Assembly (NCBI RefSeq): GCF_011045125.1
Contig: NZ_JAAKZF010000001.1
Coordinates: 248,001-312,000 of the forward strand
DNA from: Allomesorhizobium camelthorni
GTDB lineage: Bacteria; Pseudomonadota; Alphaproteobacteria; Rhizobiales; Rhizobiaceae
DNA: 64,000 nucleotides
Direction of reading: 5' to 3'
The translations under genes and the position numbers were made by a program. Below the pieces are notes generated by a model, which was not told the DNA's origin, made no database searches, and saw only the letters and a program-made list of their open reading frames with translations. Shown one piece after another: positions 8,131 to 16,791 of this stretch. How positions within the stretch are numbered: position 1 is the stretch's first letter; each line of letters begins with the position of its first letter.

Positions 8131-9021
8131 TCACCCCGCCATCTTCCGTCCGCTATGCTCCGCGAGCCATATGCCGCCGACCACCATGATCAGGGCCAGG
8201 CCGTGATAGGCGTAAAAATCCTCGCCGAGGAGCAGGATCGACAGCAGCGTGCCGAAGATCGGCACCAGGTTGATGAACAGGCCGGCGCGGTTGGCGCCGA
8301 TCAATTCAACGCCGCGAATGTAGAATATTTGCGCCAGGATCGACGGGAACAGAACCGTATAGATGACGATCGCCCATCCTTGCGCATCCGGCACGATCGC
8401 GTTTGCGGTCCAGAATTCCGCCAGCGCGAAGGGAATGCAGGTGACGAAGGCGGTGCCGGTGAGCATGATCATCAAGCTCTGCCAGTGGATCATCGGCCTG
8501 AAGCGCAGCGCCACCGTGTAGGCGGCATAGACGAGTGCTGCGATCAGCATCAGCAGGTCGCCGAAATTGACGTCGAGATGCAGCAGCGCGACCGGATCGC
8601 CATGACTTGCGGCCACGGCCACACCGGCCAACGAAAGGACGAAGCCGACGATCTGCGCCCATGTCACCCGCATGCGGAACAGAAGGAAATTGCCCGCGAA
8701 GATCAGCATCGGAATGCCGGCCTGCTCGATCGAGGCGTTGATGGCGCTTGTGTAGATAAGCGCTGTATAGAGCGCCATGTTGAACGCGGTGAAGCCGAGC
8801 GCGCCGAGCGCCGTTAGATAGAGCAGACGCCGGCGCACCTTGCTCCAGTCGGCCCTGAGCCGCGGCCAGCCTATTGCGAGCAGGATCGCCATTGCGAGCC
8901 CCCAACGCAGCGTCGTGAGCAGCATCGGCGACACATGGCCCACGGCCAGCTTGCCGGCAACGGCATTGCCGCCCCAGAACAGGGTGGTGAGGCCGAGCAG
9001 CAGGTAAGCGTTTTTGGTCAC
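8131..9021 (-). CDS. EamA/DMT-superfamily transporter
   Basis: A polytopic inner-membrane protein of about 296 aa with ten predicted helices in two EamA repeats. The first is LLLGLTTLFWGGNAVAGKLA; the second starts near GDLLMLIAALVYAAYTVALR. Helix ten ends IMVVGGIWLAEHSG. Members export amino acids, nucleosides or other metabolites, but the substrate cannot be read from sequence. A GTG at 9021 puts the first helix directly after the start (VTKNAYLLLG); an in-frame GTG at 9066 would add 15 Arg/Pro-rich residues and is the alternative. It is transcribed away from purA. Between it and the antitoxin gene (8077-8130) I see nothing. Confidence 0.85.
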   Translation of the reverse strand: MTKNAYLLLGLTTLFWGGNAVAGKLAVGHVSPMLLTTLRWGLAMAILLAIGWPRLRADWSKVRRRLLYLTALGALGFTAFNMALYTALIYTSAINASIEQAGIPMLIFAGNFLLFRMRVTWAQIVGFVLSLAGVAVAASHGDPVALLHLDVNFGDLLMLIAALVYAAYTVALRFRPMIHWQSLMIMLTGTAFVTCIPFALAEFWTANAIVPDAQGWAIVIYTVLFPSILAQIFYIRGVELIGANRAGLFINLVPIFGTLLSILLLGEDFYAYHGLALIMVVGGIWLAEHSGRKMAG

Positions 9022-9219
9022 GGGGGGGGTCCGAAGGATAAGGCCTGCCGACCTAGGCCGCGCCACACGTCAAGTAAAGGACGCCAGACGCGGAAAATCT
9101 TGTGCCTGCGAGCACTTGGCGCGCCAAAGAATGGTCGCGCTCAGCGTTTCGTGACGTTATAGAGGCCTGTCGTTTCGTTGCACTAGCAGCCGCTCTGGCG
9201 GCGTCTGAAGGGAATAATC

Positions 9220-10518
9220 ATGGCCAATGTGGTGGTCGTCGGCTCGCAGTGGGGCGACGAAGGCAAGGGCAAGATCGTAGACTGGCTGTCGGAGCGCGCC
9301 GATGTGGTGGTGCGCTTTCAGGGCGGCCACAATGCCGGGCACACGCTGGTCGTCGACGGCAAGGTCTACAAGCTGTCGCTGCTCCCGTCGGGCATCGTGC
9401 GCCAGGGCAAGCTCTCCATCATCGGCAATGGCGTCGTCTTCGACCCGCACGCATTCGTGGCCGAATCGGCGAAGCTGAAGGCTCAAGGCGTCACCGTTAC
9501 GCCCGAATGCCTGAAAATTGCCGAAAATACCGCGCTTATCCTGTCCTTGCACCGGGAGCTTGACGGGTTTCGCGAAGACGCGGCCTCGAATTCGGGCACG
9601 AAAATAGGGACAACCCGCAGAGGCATCGGGCCGGCCTACGAAGACAAGGTCGGCCGCCGCGCCGTGCGGGTTATGGATCTGGCGGATTTGGACACTCTTC
9701 CCCTCAAGGTCGATCGGCTCTTGACGCATCACAATGCGCTGCGGCGCGGGCTCGGTCATCCGGAGGTCTCGCATGAGGCGATCATGCAGGAACTGACTTC
9801 GGTCGCCGACGACATCCTGCCCTACATGGACCGGGTCTGGAAGATCCTCGACGACAAGCGCCGCGCCGGCGCGCGCATACTGTTCGAGGGAGCCCAGGGC
9901 ACACTGCTCGACATCGACCACGGCACCTATCCGTTCGTCACCTCGTCCAATACCGTCGCCGGTCAGGCCTCGCCCGGGGCGGGCATCGGGCCCGACTCGA
10001 TCGGCTATGTGCTCGGCATCACCAAGGCCTACACCACGCGGGTCGGCGAGGGGCCGTTTCCGACCGAGCAGGACAATGAGGTCGGCGAGTTCCTCGGCAC
10101 CCGTGGTCATGAATTCGGCACCGTCACCGGCCGCAAGCGACGCTGCGGCTGGTTCGACGCGGTTCTGGTGCGGCAGGCGGTGGCGGTCAACGGCATCAAC
10201 GGCATCGCGCTGACCAAGCTCGATGTGCTGGACGGCCTCGACGAGATCAAGGTCTGCACCGGCTACCGCCTCGACGGCGCGCTTATCGATTATCTGCCGG
10301 CGAGCCAGGGCGCCCAGGCGCGCGTCGAACCTGTCTATGAGACGCTGGAAGGCTGGAAAGGCACGACCAAAGGCGCACGTAGCTGGAACGACCTGCCGGC
10401 ACAGGCGGTGAAGTATGTCCGGCACATCGAGGAACTGATCGGCGCGCCGGTGGCGCTGCTCTCCACAAGTCCGGAACGGGACGACACGATACTTGTGACC
10501 GACCCGTTTCAAGACTAG
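9220..10518 (+). CDS. purA: Adenylosuccinate synthetase
   Basis: A 432-aa enzyme that joins IMP and aspartate with GTP hydrolysis to give adenylosuccinate, the first AMP-specific step of purine synthesis. The N-terminal P-loop GDEGKGK is at 12-18, the [10 protein letters not shown] motif follows, and [11 protein letters not shown] and [11 protein letters not shown] lie in the middle and second half. Length is full. It stands alone behind a 198-nt gap from the divergent EamA gene that must hold its promoter. The next gene (10593) is 74 nt downstream on the same strand and may be co-transcribed. Confidence 0.98.
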   Translation: MANVVVVGSQWGDEGKGKIVDWLSERADVVVRFQGGHNAGHTLVVDGKVYKLSLLPSGIVRQGKLSIIGNGVVFDPHAFVAESAKLKAQGVTVTPECLKIAENTALILSLHRELDGFREDAASNSGTKIGTTRRGIGPAYEDKVGRRAVRVMDLADLDTLPLKVDRLLTHHNALRRGLGHPEVSHEAIMQELTSVADDILPYMDRVWKILDDKRRAGARILFEGAQGTLLDIDHGTYPFVTSSNTVAGQASPGAGIGPDSIGYVLGITKAYTTRVGEGPFPTEQDNEVGEFLGTRGHEFGTVTGRKRRCGWFDAVLVRQAVAVNGINGIALTKLDVLDGLDEIKVCTGYRLDGALIDYLPASQGAQARVEPVYETLEGWKGTTKGARSWNDLPAQAVKYVRHIEELIGAPVALLSTSPERDDTILVTDPFQD

Positions 10519-10592
10519 ATTTTGGCCCTTTCCGGGGCTCGCGGCCGCCTTGAAGGCGCGATCCGGAAGAAGGAATTCACAGGTCGACAAGC

Positions 10593-12185
10593 ATGGCAGA
10601 TTTCGTAGCGGTTCTGAGAAAGACGCTGGACGGGTTGAACGACGCCACTCCGCAAATGCGCGAGAAGGTGTACGACAAGGCGCGCTCGACCATCGCCGCG
10701 AAACTCGCCGCGATGAACCCGCCGCCGCCGGAAGGCGTGATCGACCGCCAGAAGCGCGCGCTTGAGGATGCGATCGCCAGCATCGAGCGGGAATATGCCG
10801 CCCAACATGCGTCCAACGACCCGCTGGCCGAACTCGAGAATGTTTTCGCGTCGTTGAAGAATCCCGAGCCGCGGCCGCTCCGGCAGGAGCCGCCTCCTGC
10901 GCCAAGGGCTGCCCCTCCGCAGCCGGTACCCGCGCCCGCGCCGGTACCCATGCCTGGACCTGTTCCCGCACCGGAGTCAGTGTCCGAACCCGAGCCTCCG
11001 CATGCGGAAGAAGCTCCGCCATTGGCGGGCAGCCCGCAACTGGGTCCGGAGATGGAGCGCGACGACGCTTTCCACGAAGACGACAGCGATCGCGAACCGG
11101 AAGTCATCGCTCCGGACCGCCCCTATGAGCGCCGGCGCAGTTATGGCGGCCTCGTCGCGGCGGGCATAGCGCTCGCCGTCCTCGCTGGCGGCGGCTATGG
11201 CGTCTGGCTGAACAAGGACGCTTTCAGCGACATTCTGGGATTGGAGCGGTCCGGCCCGATGGCCGGAGCGCCGGTTGAGACCAGGCGGCTCGTCGAACCT
11301 GAAGCCGAGCCAGAAACGGAAATGGCCGCAGCGCCTCCGACTGAGGCGCCGCCCGCCGCCGCTCCCGCCGAAAGCAAGTTCACGCAGCGGCTGACCAGCG
11401 ATGGCGGCGAAGTCGATCCCGGTCCGGCCGGCGGCGAGGCCGCTATCGGCGAAGGCACTTCCGTCGCTGCGGCGACGCAGCCGCCGAGCGCGCCTGCAAC
11501 GCCCGAGCCGGCCGCGCCGGCTGACCAGAACGAGGCTACGGAGCCGGCGGCGCCTTCAACCCCGCCGCTGGGGGCCGCTGAAGGCGAAACGCCGGCCGAA
11601 CCCGCTCCTTCGGCCTCTCAGCCGTCGGTAGCCGTCGGCCAGAGGGCGATCTTCTATGAGGAGCGCACCAATGTTGCCGAGGGCTCGGCCGAACCGGGCT
11701 CCATCGTCTGGTCGCTGGTGCAGGAATCGCCCGGCGGCGACCTGCCGCCCGAGCCGGCGATCCGCGCCGAGGCCACAATCCCCGGCAAGGACGTGCAATT
11801 GCGCATGACCATCCGCCGCAACGCCGACCAGACGCTGCCGGCAAGCCACATCATCGAGGTGATCTTCCTGACACCGGAAGGCTTCGAGGGCGGCGGCATC
11901 GACAATGTGCTGCGTGTTTCGATGAAGGGTTCCGAGCAGGAGGCGGGCAGCCCGCTGATCGGCATTCCGGCCAAGATCGCCGACGGCTTCTTCCTGGTGG
12001 CGCTCAACGACTCCAAGCCCGAGATCGACGCCAATCTTACGCTTTTGCGCCGCCAGAGCTGGATCGATGTGCCGGTCATATACAAATCCGGCCGCCGCGC
12101 GCTCTTCACCATGGAGAAGGGCATACCCGGCGCGAAAGTATTCGATGAGGCGATGAAGGCCTGGCAGGCCGCCAGCGCCGGCTGA
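10593..12185 (+). CDS. Large single-pass membrane protein of unknown function, Pro/Ala-rich
   Basis: I do not recognise a named family. The 530-aa protein has four parts. Residues 1-90 are a helical cytoplasmic segment (RKTLDGLNDATPQMREKVYD). Residues about 95-180 are an acidic Pro/Glu linker. A single helix follows near 185-205 (GLVAAGIALAVLAGGGYGVW), then a second disordered Ala/Pro/Glu region to about 345. A compact C-terminal domain of about 180 aa follows (ERTNVAEGSAEPGSIVWSL to EKGIPGAKVFDEAMKAW) with mixed strands, probably periplasmic. The layout of an anchored, extracytoplasmic globular domain on a flexible stalk suggests an envelope role, perhaps a scaffold. It follows purA on the same strand after 74 nt with no clear terminator. 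The folded C-terminus is the part likely to be conserved. Confidence 0.8.
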   Translation: MADFVAVLRKTLDGLNDATPQMREKVYDKARSTIAAKLAAMNPPPPEGVIDRQKRALEDAIASIEREYAAQHASNDPLAELENVFASLKNPEPRPLRQEPPPAPRAAPPQPVPAPAPVPMPGPVPAPESVSEPEPPHAEEAPPLAGSPQLGPEMERDDAFHEDDSDREPEVIAPDRPYERRRSYGGLVAAGIALAVLAGGGYGVWLNKDAFSDILGLERSGPMAGAPVETRRLVEPEAEPETEMAAAPPTEAPPAAAPAESKFTQRLTSDGGEVDPGPAGGEAAIGEGTSVAAATQPPSAPATPEPAAPADQNEATEPAAPSTPPLGAAEGETPAEPAPSASQPSVAVGQRAIFYEERTNVAEGSAEPGSIVWSLVQESPGGDLPPEPAIRAEATIPGKDVQLRMTIRRNADQTLPASHIIEVIFLTPEGFEGGGIDNVLRVSMKGSEQEAGSPLIGIPAKIADGFFLVALNDSKPEIDANLTLLRRQSWIDVPVIYKSGRRALFTMEKGIPGAKVFDEAMKAWQAASAG

Positions 12186-12212
12186 TCAAGCGCGCCGCTT
12201 GAGCGGTGCGTT

Positions 12213-12512
12213 TCAGAAACCCTGGAACAGCATGTCGAGCGCGCCGACGATCTGGTCGTGATACCTCGACAAGCTGTCTTCACGCCTCGTCAATTCCTGG
12301 ACCGGCACCGCGGACAGAAGCTGCGTAGCCAGCACATATTTCTGGCCACCAATCTCAAAGATCGGATTGAGCCGCTTTACTGGAGGCGGCGTCGTTCCTG
12401 CGGGCAGCAGCGGAATGACGACACGAGTTTTCAGATGATCCAGAAGATCCGTCTGCACGTTGAGCAGATAGCCTTCGGCGCCGACGCTGGAAAACAAGTC
12501 GTAGCGGGCCAT
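12213..12512 (-). CDS. ccdB: CcdB-family toxin
   Basis: A 99-aa protein with the CcdB pattern: MARYDLFSSVGAEGYLLNVQ, then VVIPLLPAGTTPPPVKRLNP, then a C-terminal helix SLSRYHDQIVGALDMLFQGF. By family it poisons DNA gyrase (GyrA) unless bound by CcdA. The final residues GF match the gyrase-poisoning C-terminus (W-G-I in F-plasmid CcdB) only loosely, so chromosomal activity is uncertain. Its start overlaps the ccdA stop by one base (TGATG). Confidence 0.92.
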   Translation of the reverse strand: MARYDLFSSVGAEGYLLNVQTDLLDHLKTRVVIPLLPAGTTPPPVKRLNPIFEIGGQKYVLATQLLSAVPVQELTRREDSLSRYHDQIVGALDMLFQGF

Positions 12513-12754
12513 CAGAATTGACGGTACTTCGCCAGCGGCAGTCCGTTACGCTCGACATACTCGTTCCAGGCTTCGATCACCTCGCGGTTCTCGATCTTCC
12601 ATAGCCGCGCCTTCTCCTCGGCCACTGCATCCGCAATGCTCTTTTCGGCGACGCGTGAGATATTGATGTCGAGGTTCTTTGCTTCCGCCACCAGCCGCGC
12701 GTCGAGCGAGAGATTGGTTGATTTTCGCTGCACGGAACGGGCTTCGCGTGTCAT
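12512..12754 (-). CDS. ccdA: CcdA-family antitoxin
   Basis: An 80-aa antitoxin. The N-terminal ribbon-helix-helix (KSTNLSLDARLVAEAKNLDI) binds DNA; the C-terminal part NREVIEAWNEYVERNGLPLA ends KYRQF and is the toxin-binding tail seen in CcdA. ATG 12754 is chosen over 12796 because GGGGAG lies 7 nt upstream; the longer frame would run into the palindrome at 12766-12800. That palindrome is the probable operator. The pair follows the ABC-F gene on the same strand. Confidence 0.92.
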   Translation of the reverse strand: MTREARSVQRKSTNLSLDARLVAEAKNLDINISRVAEKSIADAVAEEKARLWKIENREVIEAWNEYVERNGLPLAKYRQF

Positions 12755-12765
12755 CACATGTCTCC

Positions 12766-12800
12766 CCGATTGATGCGCATAATCTATGCGCATCAATCGG
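12766..12800 (-). promoter_or_regulatory. Perfect 15-bp-arm palindrome, probable ccdAB operator
   Basis: CCGATTGATGCGCAT (12766-12780) and its exact reverse complement (12786-12800) flank five bases, 12 nt before the ccdA start and 15 nt after the ABC-F stop. Ribbon-helix-helix antitoxins bind such repeats to repress their own operon. The left arm abuts the ccdA ribosome-binding site, so an RNA hairpin could also affect translation. There is no T-run, so a terminator for the ABC-F gene is less likely. Confidence 0.7.
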
Positions 12801-12815
12801 CGATCGCAACGTCCC

Positions 12816-14624
12816 TCAGCCTTCCAGTTCCTCCCTCAGCATCTCCAACTCCAGCCACTCCTCCTCCATAGCGGCGAGCGTGGCGCGCTCCTTATCGAGC
12901 GCAGCGATGGTTTTCTGGAAGCCCTTCGAGTCGCGCTCGTAGAAGGCAGGATCGGCTATGTTGTTTTCCAGCGCCGAGATCGATGCCGACACGGCCGCCA
13001 TTCTTTTCGGCAAATTCTCCAGCGCGAATTTCTGCTTGAACGACAGCTTTTTTGCCGGCCCCTTCGCCGGTGCGGCGTTGGCGCGGGATGCTTCCGCCGG
13101 AGCCTTGGCCACGGCGCGCCGGTCATCGAGCTTTGTGCCGCCCCGCTGCGCCAGCATGTCCGAATAGCCGCCCGCATATTCGATCCAGCGACCGTCGCCA
13201 TCCGGTGCGATGATGCTGGTCACAGTGCGGTCGAGGAAATCGCGGTCATGGCTGACCAGGATGACCGTGCCCGCGAAGCCCGCGACGAGTTCCTGGAGAA
13301 GCTCCAGCGTCTCCATGTCGAGGTCGTTGGTAGGTTCGTCCAGAACCAGGAGGTTGGCCGGACGGGCCAGCACCCGCGCCAGGATCAGCCGCGCCCGCTC
13401 GCCGCCCGAAAGCTCGCGCACCGGCGTGCGCGCCTGCTCGGCCTTGAACAGAAAGTCCTTCATGTAGGAGACGACGTGGCGCTCCTCGCCATTGATAACC
13501 AGGGTCTCGCCGCGCCCGTCGGTGAGGAAGTGCGCCAGCGTCTCCTGCGGGTCGACCGCCTCGCGCTTCTGGTCGAGGGTGGCGGTTTCGAGATTCGTGC
13601 CGAGGCGTACGGTGCCGGCATCGGGCTTCAATTCGCCGGTCAGCATCTTCAGCAGTGTCGTCTTCCCCGCCCCGTTCGGCCCGACCAGGCCGATCCGGTC
13701 GCCGCGCTGAATGCGCGTCGAAAAACCCTTCACGACAGTCAGGTCGCCGAAGCTCTTCTCGATATTCTTCGCTTCGATGACCAGCTTCCCGGATTCGGCC
13801 GCGTCGCTGGCGGCCATCGTAGCGACGCCCTCCGCGCCGCGATGGCCGCGAAAGCGCTGCCGCATAGACTGGAGTTCGCCGAGCCGGCGCATGTTGCGCT
13901 TACGCCGGGCTGTCACGCCATAGCGTAGCCAATGCTCCTCACGAACGATCTGGCGGCCGAGCTTGTGCTGCTCGCGCTCCTCCTCTTCGAGGATCGTGTC
14001 GCGCCATTCCTCGAAATGCGCGAAACCCTTTTCCAGCCGGCGGCTCTGGCCGCGGTCGAGCCAGACGGTGGTCCGCGAGACGCGCTCCAAGAAGCGGCGG
14101 TCATGCGAAATCACGATCAGCGCCGACGACGAGCGGACCAGCTCCTCTTCCAGCCATTCGATGACCTGCAGGTCGAGATGGTTGGTCGGCTCGTCGAGCA
14201 GCAGAATGTCGGGTTCAGGCGCCATGACGCGGGCGAGCGCCGCACGCCGCGCCTCGCCGCCGGAAAGATCGTTCGGATTTTCCTCGCCGGTCAGGCCGAG
14301 ATGCTCCATCAGATAGGTGGCGCGGTAGGGATCGTCGGCCGGCCCGAGTCCAGCCTCGACATAGGCGCGGACGCTGGCGAAGCCTTCCATGTCGGGCATC
14401 TGCGGCAGATAGCGGATCGTGGCCGACGGCTGGCGGAACACCTCGCCATCCTGCGGCTCGACCATGCCGGCGGCGATCTTGAGCAGCGTCGACTTGCCCG
14501 AGCCGTTGCGGCCGACCAGCGCGATGCGCTCGCCTGCAGAGGCCGAAAGCGACGCGCCGTCGAGCAGTGGCGTGCCGCCAAAAGTCAGCCTGACGCCGTC
14601 GAGATTGAGAAGCGGTGGCGCCAT
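12816..14624 (-). CDS. ABC-F family ATPase (Uup-like)
   Basis: A 602-aa soluble protein with two fused ABC ATPase domains and no membrane segment. Domain one has GRNGSGKS at 38-45, [14 protein letters not shown] and [13 protein letters not shown]. Domain two has [23 protein letters not shown] and [14 protein letters not shown]-terminal coiled coil ([20 protein letters not shown] to the end) is the Uup-type feature that binds DNA or ribosomes. By family, ABC-F proteins act on the ribosome exit site, or in Uup on DNA intermediates and ribosome quality. It is 5 nt from the upstream thiN, so the two are probably one transcript. Confidence 0.93.
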   Translation of the reverse strand: MAPPLLNLDGVRLTFGGTPLLDGASLSASAGERIALVGRNGSGKSTLLKIAAGMVEPQDGEVFRQPSATIRYLPQMPDMEGFASVRAYVEAGLGPADDPYRATYLMEHLGLTGEENPNDLSGGEARRAALARVMAPEPDILLLDEPTNHLDLQVIEWLEEELVRSSSALIVISHDRRFLERVSRTTVWLDRGQSRRLEKGFAHFEEWRDTILEEEEREQHKLGRQIVREEHWLRYGVTARRKRNMRRLGELQSMRQRFRGHRGAEGVATMAASDAAESGKLVIEAKNIEKSFGDLTVVKGFSTRIQRGDRIGLVGPNGAGKTTLLKMLTGELKPDAGTVRLGTNLETATLDQKREAVDPQETLAHFLTDGRGETLVINGEERHVVSYMKDFLFKAEQARTPVRELSGGERARLILARVLARPANLLVLDEPTNDLDMETLELLQELVAGFAGTVILVSHDRDFLDRTVTSIIAPDGDGRWIEYAGGYSDMLAQRGGTKLDDRRAVAKAPAEASRANAAPAKGPAKKLSFKQKFALENLPKRMAAVSASISALENNIADPAFYERDSKGFQKTIAALDKERATLAAMEEEWLELEMLREELEG

Positions 14625-14629
14625 GTCGT

Positions 14630-15274
14630 TCAGTGTTCCGGAAACGGGTAGGGATGGGCGAGGAGGACGGCGCGGCCGCGTTCCAGCGAAATGCGCAAGC
14701 GCCCGCGCGTCTCATTGGAGATCGTCAGTGACGAGCCGAACGCCACTTCGACACGGTCGAGCGGCCATTTTGCGCCCTCGACAGACAGTCCGGCGAGTTC
14801 GGAGAAACCGAGAATGGAAAACAGCGTGCCGTCTTCGTAGTCGAACTCGGCCGCGCCCGGCAGCAGCGGAAATCCTTCCTGCGCGCCGCTGGTCAGCGAC
14901 ACATCCATGCCGGCTTCCGCAAGCCGGACCGCCAGCGCTAGGTGCAGGAATTCGTGATCAGCGCGCTGCCCGCCGAACGCGCCGCACAGCACCAGCGAGG
15001 TTGCGCCGAGGCCGAGAGCTTCGGCGATGGCCAGTTCGCCGTCGGTCTTGTCCTTCTCGTGCGGGAAGGTCTTGCGTGGAATGTCGGCGTAGTGCGCCGG
15101 CAGCACGGGCGGAACCGAATCGAAGTCGCCGACCCAGAGTTCCGGCGCAACGTCGAGCGCGGAAGCATGCCGGATCCCGGAATCGGCCGCTATCACCCGC
15201 GCGCCAGCGACCTGCGCGTCGAGACGCGGCGTGTGGACGAGGCCGCCGCCGAGGAGGATTGCAAATCTGCTCAT
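14630..15274 (-). CDS. thiN: Thiamine diphosphokinase
   Basis: A 214-aa enzyme that transfers pyrophosphate from ATP to thiamine to give TPP. Key motifs are WVGDFDS (49-53 region) and [13 protein letters not shown] (D75-D78), which bind metal and ATP, and a C-terminal [11 protein letters not shown] strand that forms the thiamine site. ATG 15274 is chosen because AAGG is about 9 nt upstream; a GTG at 15292 is the alternative. It is divergent from the TPP-riboswitch-controlled thiBPQ importer, so imported thiamine can be converted at once to the cofactor. Confidence 0.92.
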   Translation of the reverse strand: MSRFAILLGGGLVHTPRLDAQVAGARVIAADSGIRHASALDVAPELWVGDFDSVPPVLPAHYADIPRKTFPHEKDKTDGELAIAEALGLGATSLVLCGAFGGQRADHEFLHLALAVRLAEAGMDVSLTSGAQEGFPLLPGAAEFDYEDGTLFSILGFSELAGLSVEGAKWPLDRVEVAFGSSLTISNETRGRLRISLERGRAVLLAHPYPFPEH

Positions 15275-15384
15275 GGCGGTGGCCCTTATCACGCGCCGCC
15301 CCCGAAACGGAAGGCGGCGATTGCGCGCCGCTCCGCAAACAAGCGCTTGCTCTGCCCGTCCGGCGGCCCTATGTCTGGAAATGC

Positions 15385-15482
15385 TCTAACGGGGTGCCGG
15401 ATGCGACGTTTCGCATGCCGGCTGAGAGGCAGATCGCCAACCCGCTGAACCTGATCCGGTTTGCACCGGCGGAGGGATTAGA
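15385..15482 (+). ncRNA. TPP riboswitch (THI element) upstream of thiBPQ
   Basis: The conserved core is complete. P1 is TCTAA (15385-15389) with TTAGA (15478-15482). ACGGGGTGCC follows at 15389, then GCTGAGAG (15421-15428), then ACCCGCTGAACCTGATCCGG and the closing CACCGGCGGAGGGAT. The variable P3 arm is GCCGGATGCGA/TCGCATGCCGGC. The thiB ribosome-binding site AAGGAGG (15526-15532) lies about 45 nt after the aptamer, and no clear terminator hairpin is visible. Control is therefore more likely at translation initiation. High TPP should turn the importer off. Confidence 0.96.
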
Positions 15483-15537
15483 TGCTTCGGACGCCCGGCG
15501 CTTCAATTCCCTTTCAACACGTATGAAGGAGGCGCCG

Positions 15538-16539
15538 ATGCGCATTTTGTTATCCCTTGTCTCAGGACTCGCGATTTCCGCCGCTGCCGTTCCGGCCTTC
15601 GCGCAGGAAAAGCTCACCATCTACACCTATGAGAGCTTCACCGCCGAGTGGGGTCCGGGGCCGCAGGTCGAAAAGACCTTCGAGGCGGAATGCGCCTGCG
15701 ACCTCGAATTCGTCGCGGTCGCAGACGGCGTGGCGCTGCTCAACCGCGTCAGGCTGGAAGGCGCTTCAACCAAAGCCGACATCGTGCTCGGCCTCGACAC
15801 GAACCTGACCGCCGAAGCCGAGGCGACCGGCCTGTTTGCGCCGTCCGGCATCGAACTCGGCAACGTGAACGTGCCCGGCGGCTGGACCGACGACGTCTTC
15901 GTGCCGTTCGACTACGGCTATTTCGCCGTTGTCTACGATACGGAGAAGCTTGAGAACCCACCGAAGAGCCTGAAGGACCTCGTCGAGGGAGATCCGGAAC
16001 AGAAGATCGTCCTCCAGGATCCGCGCACCTCAACGCCCGGCCTCGGCCTGCTGCTCTGGGTCAAGGCGGTCTATGGCGACGACGCGCCCGAGGCGTGGGC
16101 GAAACTTCGGAAGCGCGTGCTGACGGTCACGCCGGGCTGGAGCGAATCCTACGGCCTGTTCACCAAGGGCGAAGCACCGATGGTGCTGTCCTACACCACC
16201 TCGCCCGCCTACCACGTCATTGCGGAGAACACGCAAAAGTACAAGGCGGCAGCTTTCGAGGAGGGCCACTATCTCCAGGTCGAGGTGGCCGGCATCACCA
16301 CCACCGGCGCGAAGAACCCGCTGGCGCAGAAGTTCATGGCGTTCATGACCGGGCCCGGGTTCCAGGATGTCATCCCCGAAACCAACTGGATGTTCCCCGC
16401 GGGCCGGACCGAGAAGCCGCTCAACCCGGCCTTCGCCGATCTGGTGCAGCCGGCAAAGACGCTTGCCTTCAGCCCCGAGGAGGTCGCCGAGAACCGCAAG
16501 GCCTGGGTCGACGAGTGGCTGGCGGTGATGAGCGAATAG
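15538..16539 (+). CDS. thiB: Thiamine/TPP ABC transporter, substrate-binding protein
   Basis: A 333-aa periplasmic binding protein. The signal peptide [20 protein letters not shown] is cleaved after FAQ. The mature part starts [20 protein letters not shown] and has [16 protein letters not shown] and [12 protein letters not shown], matching ThiB of E. coli and Salmonella. It delivers thiamine, TMP or TPP to ThiPQ. The start at 15538 follows AAGGAGG by 5 nt; a longer frame from far upstream runs through the riboswitch and is not real. thiP begins 252 nt later, after a large palindrome. Confidence 0.96.
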   Translation: MRILLSLVSGLAISAAAVPAFAQEKLTIYTYESFTAEWGPGPQVEKTFEAECACDLEFVAVADGVALLNRVRLEGASTKADIVLGLDTNLTAEAEATGLFAPSGIELGNVNVPGGWTDDVFVPFDYGYFAVVYDTEKLENPPKSLKDLVEGDPEQKIVLQDPRTSTPGLGLLLWVKAVYGDDAPEAWAKLRKRVLTVTPGWSESYGLFTKGEAPMVLSYTTSPAYHVIAENTQKYKAAAFEEGHYLQVEVAGITTTGAKNPLAQKFMAFMTGPGFQDVIPETNWMFPAGRTEKPLNPAFADLVQPAKTLAFSPEEVAENRKAWVDEWLAVMSE

Positions 16540-16565
16540 CAGCTTAACTGAACCGTAATGACCTT

Positions 16566-16733
16566 ACGTTGCCCCCCTCTGTCCTGCCGGACATCTCCCC
16601 CACAAGGGGGGAGATTGGTCTTCAGTCGCGACACCGCCAATCTTCGAGATAGCAGAATTGGCACCGGGCCTGATGAAGGCGTAATCTCCCCCCTTGTGGG
16701 GGAGATGTCCGGCAGGACAGAGGGGGGCAACGT
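16566..16733. repeat. Perfect 51-bp inverted repeat element inside the thi operon
   Basis: The bases from 16566 (ACGTTGCCCCCCTCTG...) to 16616 recur as an exact reverse complement at 16683-16733, with a 66-nt spacer. Each arm also holds an internal hairpin CTCCCCC-ACAA-GGGGGGAG. The form is that of rhizobial palindromic intergenic elements or a small MITE. It shares the CTCCCC/CAAGGGG core with the element between serC and serA. No open frame is visible. It fills the gap between thiB and thiP, and its RNA would fold into a very long stem. Confidence 0.9.
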
Positions 16734-16791
16734 AGAGCACTACGCTATTTCGTGCTGTGCCACACGATACCCCCAGAACGCCTAGAGCAGG

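Noticed and set aside
14419-15537. 706-residue frame that extends thiB far upstream
   Set aside because: It runs across thiN on the other strand and through the TPP riboswitch; the AAGGAGG before ATG 15538 and the signal peptide set the true start.
16617-16682. Possible gene or transposase in the spacer of the thi inverted repeat
   Set aside because: Only 66 nt with no start/stop pair of useful size; nothing resembling a transposase.
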